Shown: in pieces, positions 21,371 to 21,522 of the stretch
How positions within the stretch are numbered: the first letter of the stretch is position 1
Layout of the letters: the number at the start of each line of letters is the position of its first letter
Origin: UBA3076 sp964646435
GTDB taxonomy: Bacteria; Desulfobacterota; Dissulfuribacteria; Dissulfuribacterales; UBA3076
NCBI GenBank assembly: GCA_964646435.1
Contig: CAZYEJ010000037.1
Coordinates: 1-21,522, forward strand
Length of the DNA: 21,522 bases
Reading direction: 5' to 3'
Program-made: the position numbers and the translations under genes
Notes under the pieces: generated by a model
What the model saw: the letters and a program-made list of their open reading frames with translations, nothing else
What the model was told of the DNA's origin: nothing
Databases searched by the model: none

Positions 21371-21522
21371 TTATTTTCTCCTTTCAATATGTGACATACG
21401 TCGTTTTGCTATTTTCAGATCGTTTTTGGGCGTTTTTGAGGTCTTTTTGATAAAAGCATGTAAAAGAATCATCATATCGCTGTATACCGTGAAAAGAACT
21501 CTGGAAATCCGGTTATTTGATA
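21371..21522 (-). CDS. HigB/RelE-like toxin, 3' part only (cut by window edge)
   Basis: The last 49 codons and the TAA stop are visible. The reading RISRVLFTVYSDMMILLHAF then IKKTSKTPKNDLKIAKRRM is the standard C-terminal half of the Gp49-family RelE-superfamily toxins (RVLY...LLHGFxKKTxKTPxxEIxxAxxR). The first half lies beyond the window. It directly precedes the XRE antitoxin and the stop-start junction is TAAATG, so they are one operon. Confidence 0.87.
   Translation of the reverse strand, partial: SNNRISRVLFTVYSDMMILLHAFIKKTSKTPKNDLKIAKRRMSHIERRK

Overview
The window is bacterial and looks chromosomal. The gene set suggests a Gram-negative anaerobe of the Desulfobacterota/deltaproteobacterial type. 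The reasons are futalosine-pathway menaquinone genes, a LolA carrier (so an outer membrane), a type IV pilin followed by an ABC transporter as in the Myxococcus pil locus, DnaA_C-type RAYT transposase remnants, and many short AT-rich or G-rich intergenic repeats. I cannot name a genus from sequence alone.

Region 1 (1-8420, nearly all minus strand) is housekeeping. It runs argG-pilZ, a macrodomain hydrolase, RNase HI, and then a menaquinone block: a UbiE/MenG-type methyltransferase, an amidohydrolase that may be the aminodeoxyfutalosine deaminase, mqnC and mqnE. A SlyD-like FKBP isomerase follows. MqnE, the deaminase and MqnC would act in sequence in the early futalosine route, and the methyltransferase would do the last methylation of demethylmenaquinone. 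Region 2 (8420-10551, plus strand) holds lolA and nadA, joined by a near-perfect palindrome.

Region 3 (10560-13380) is a toxin-antitoxin cluster: VapBC (minus), AbrB-RelE (plus), an orphan degenerate YgiT/MqsA-like antitoxin (minus) and Phd-VapC (plus). Each of the three complete modules has a recognisable core promoter with a palindrome inside or overlapping it, as expected for autoregulation. The Phd-VapC module lies between two 49-bp direct repeats.

Region 4 (13380-17219) carries a type IV pilin with a strong terminator, then a tightly overlapping ATPase-permease-TPR-like operon resembling pilH-pilI-pilG of Myxococcus.

Region 5 (17220-21522) is accessory. It holds a truncated RAYT transposase next to a compact group II intron that has lost its reverse transcriptase (673 nt, intact domains V and VI), a ChaC-like gamma-glutamylcyclotransferase, a 160-bp non-autonomous element with terminal inverted repeats and an 8-bp target duplication, an unknown membrane protein, further gene debris, and the 3' part of a HigB-HigA type module cut by the window edge.

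The most unusual global feature is the density of short intergenic repeat families (at least nine), several of which supply start codons, stop codons or terminal residues of neighbouring genes.
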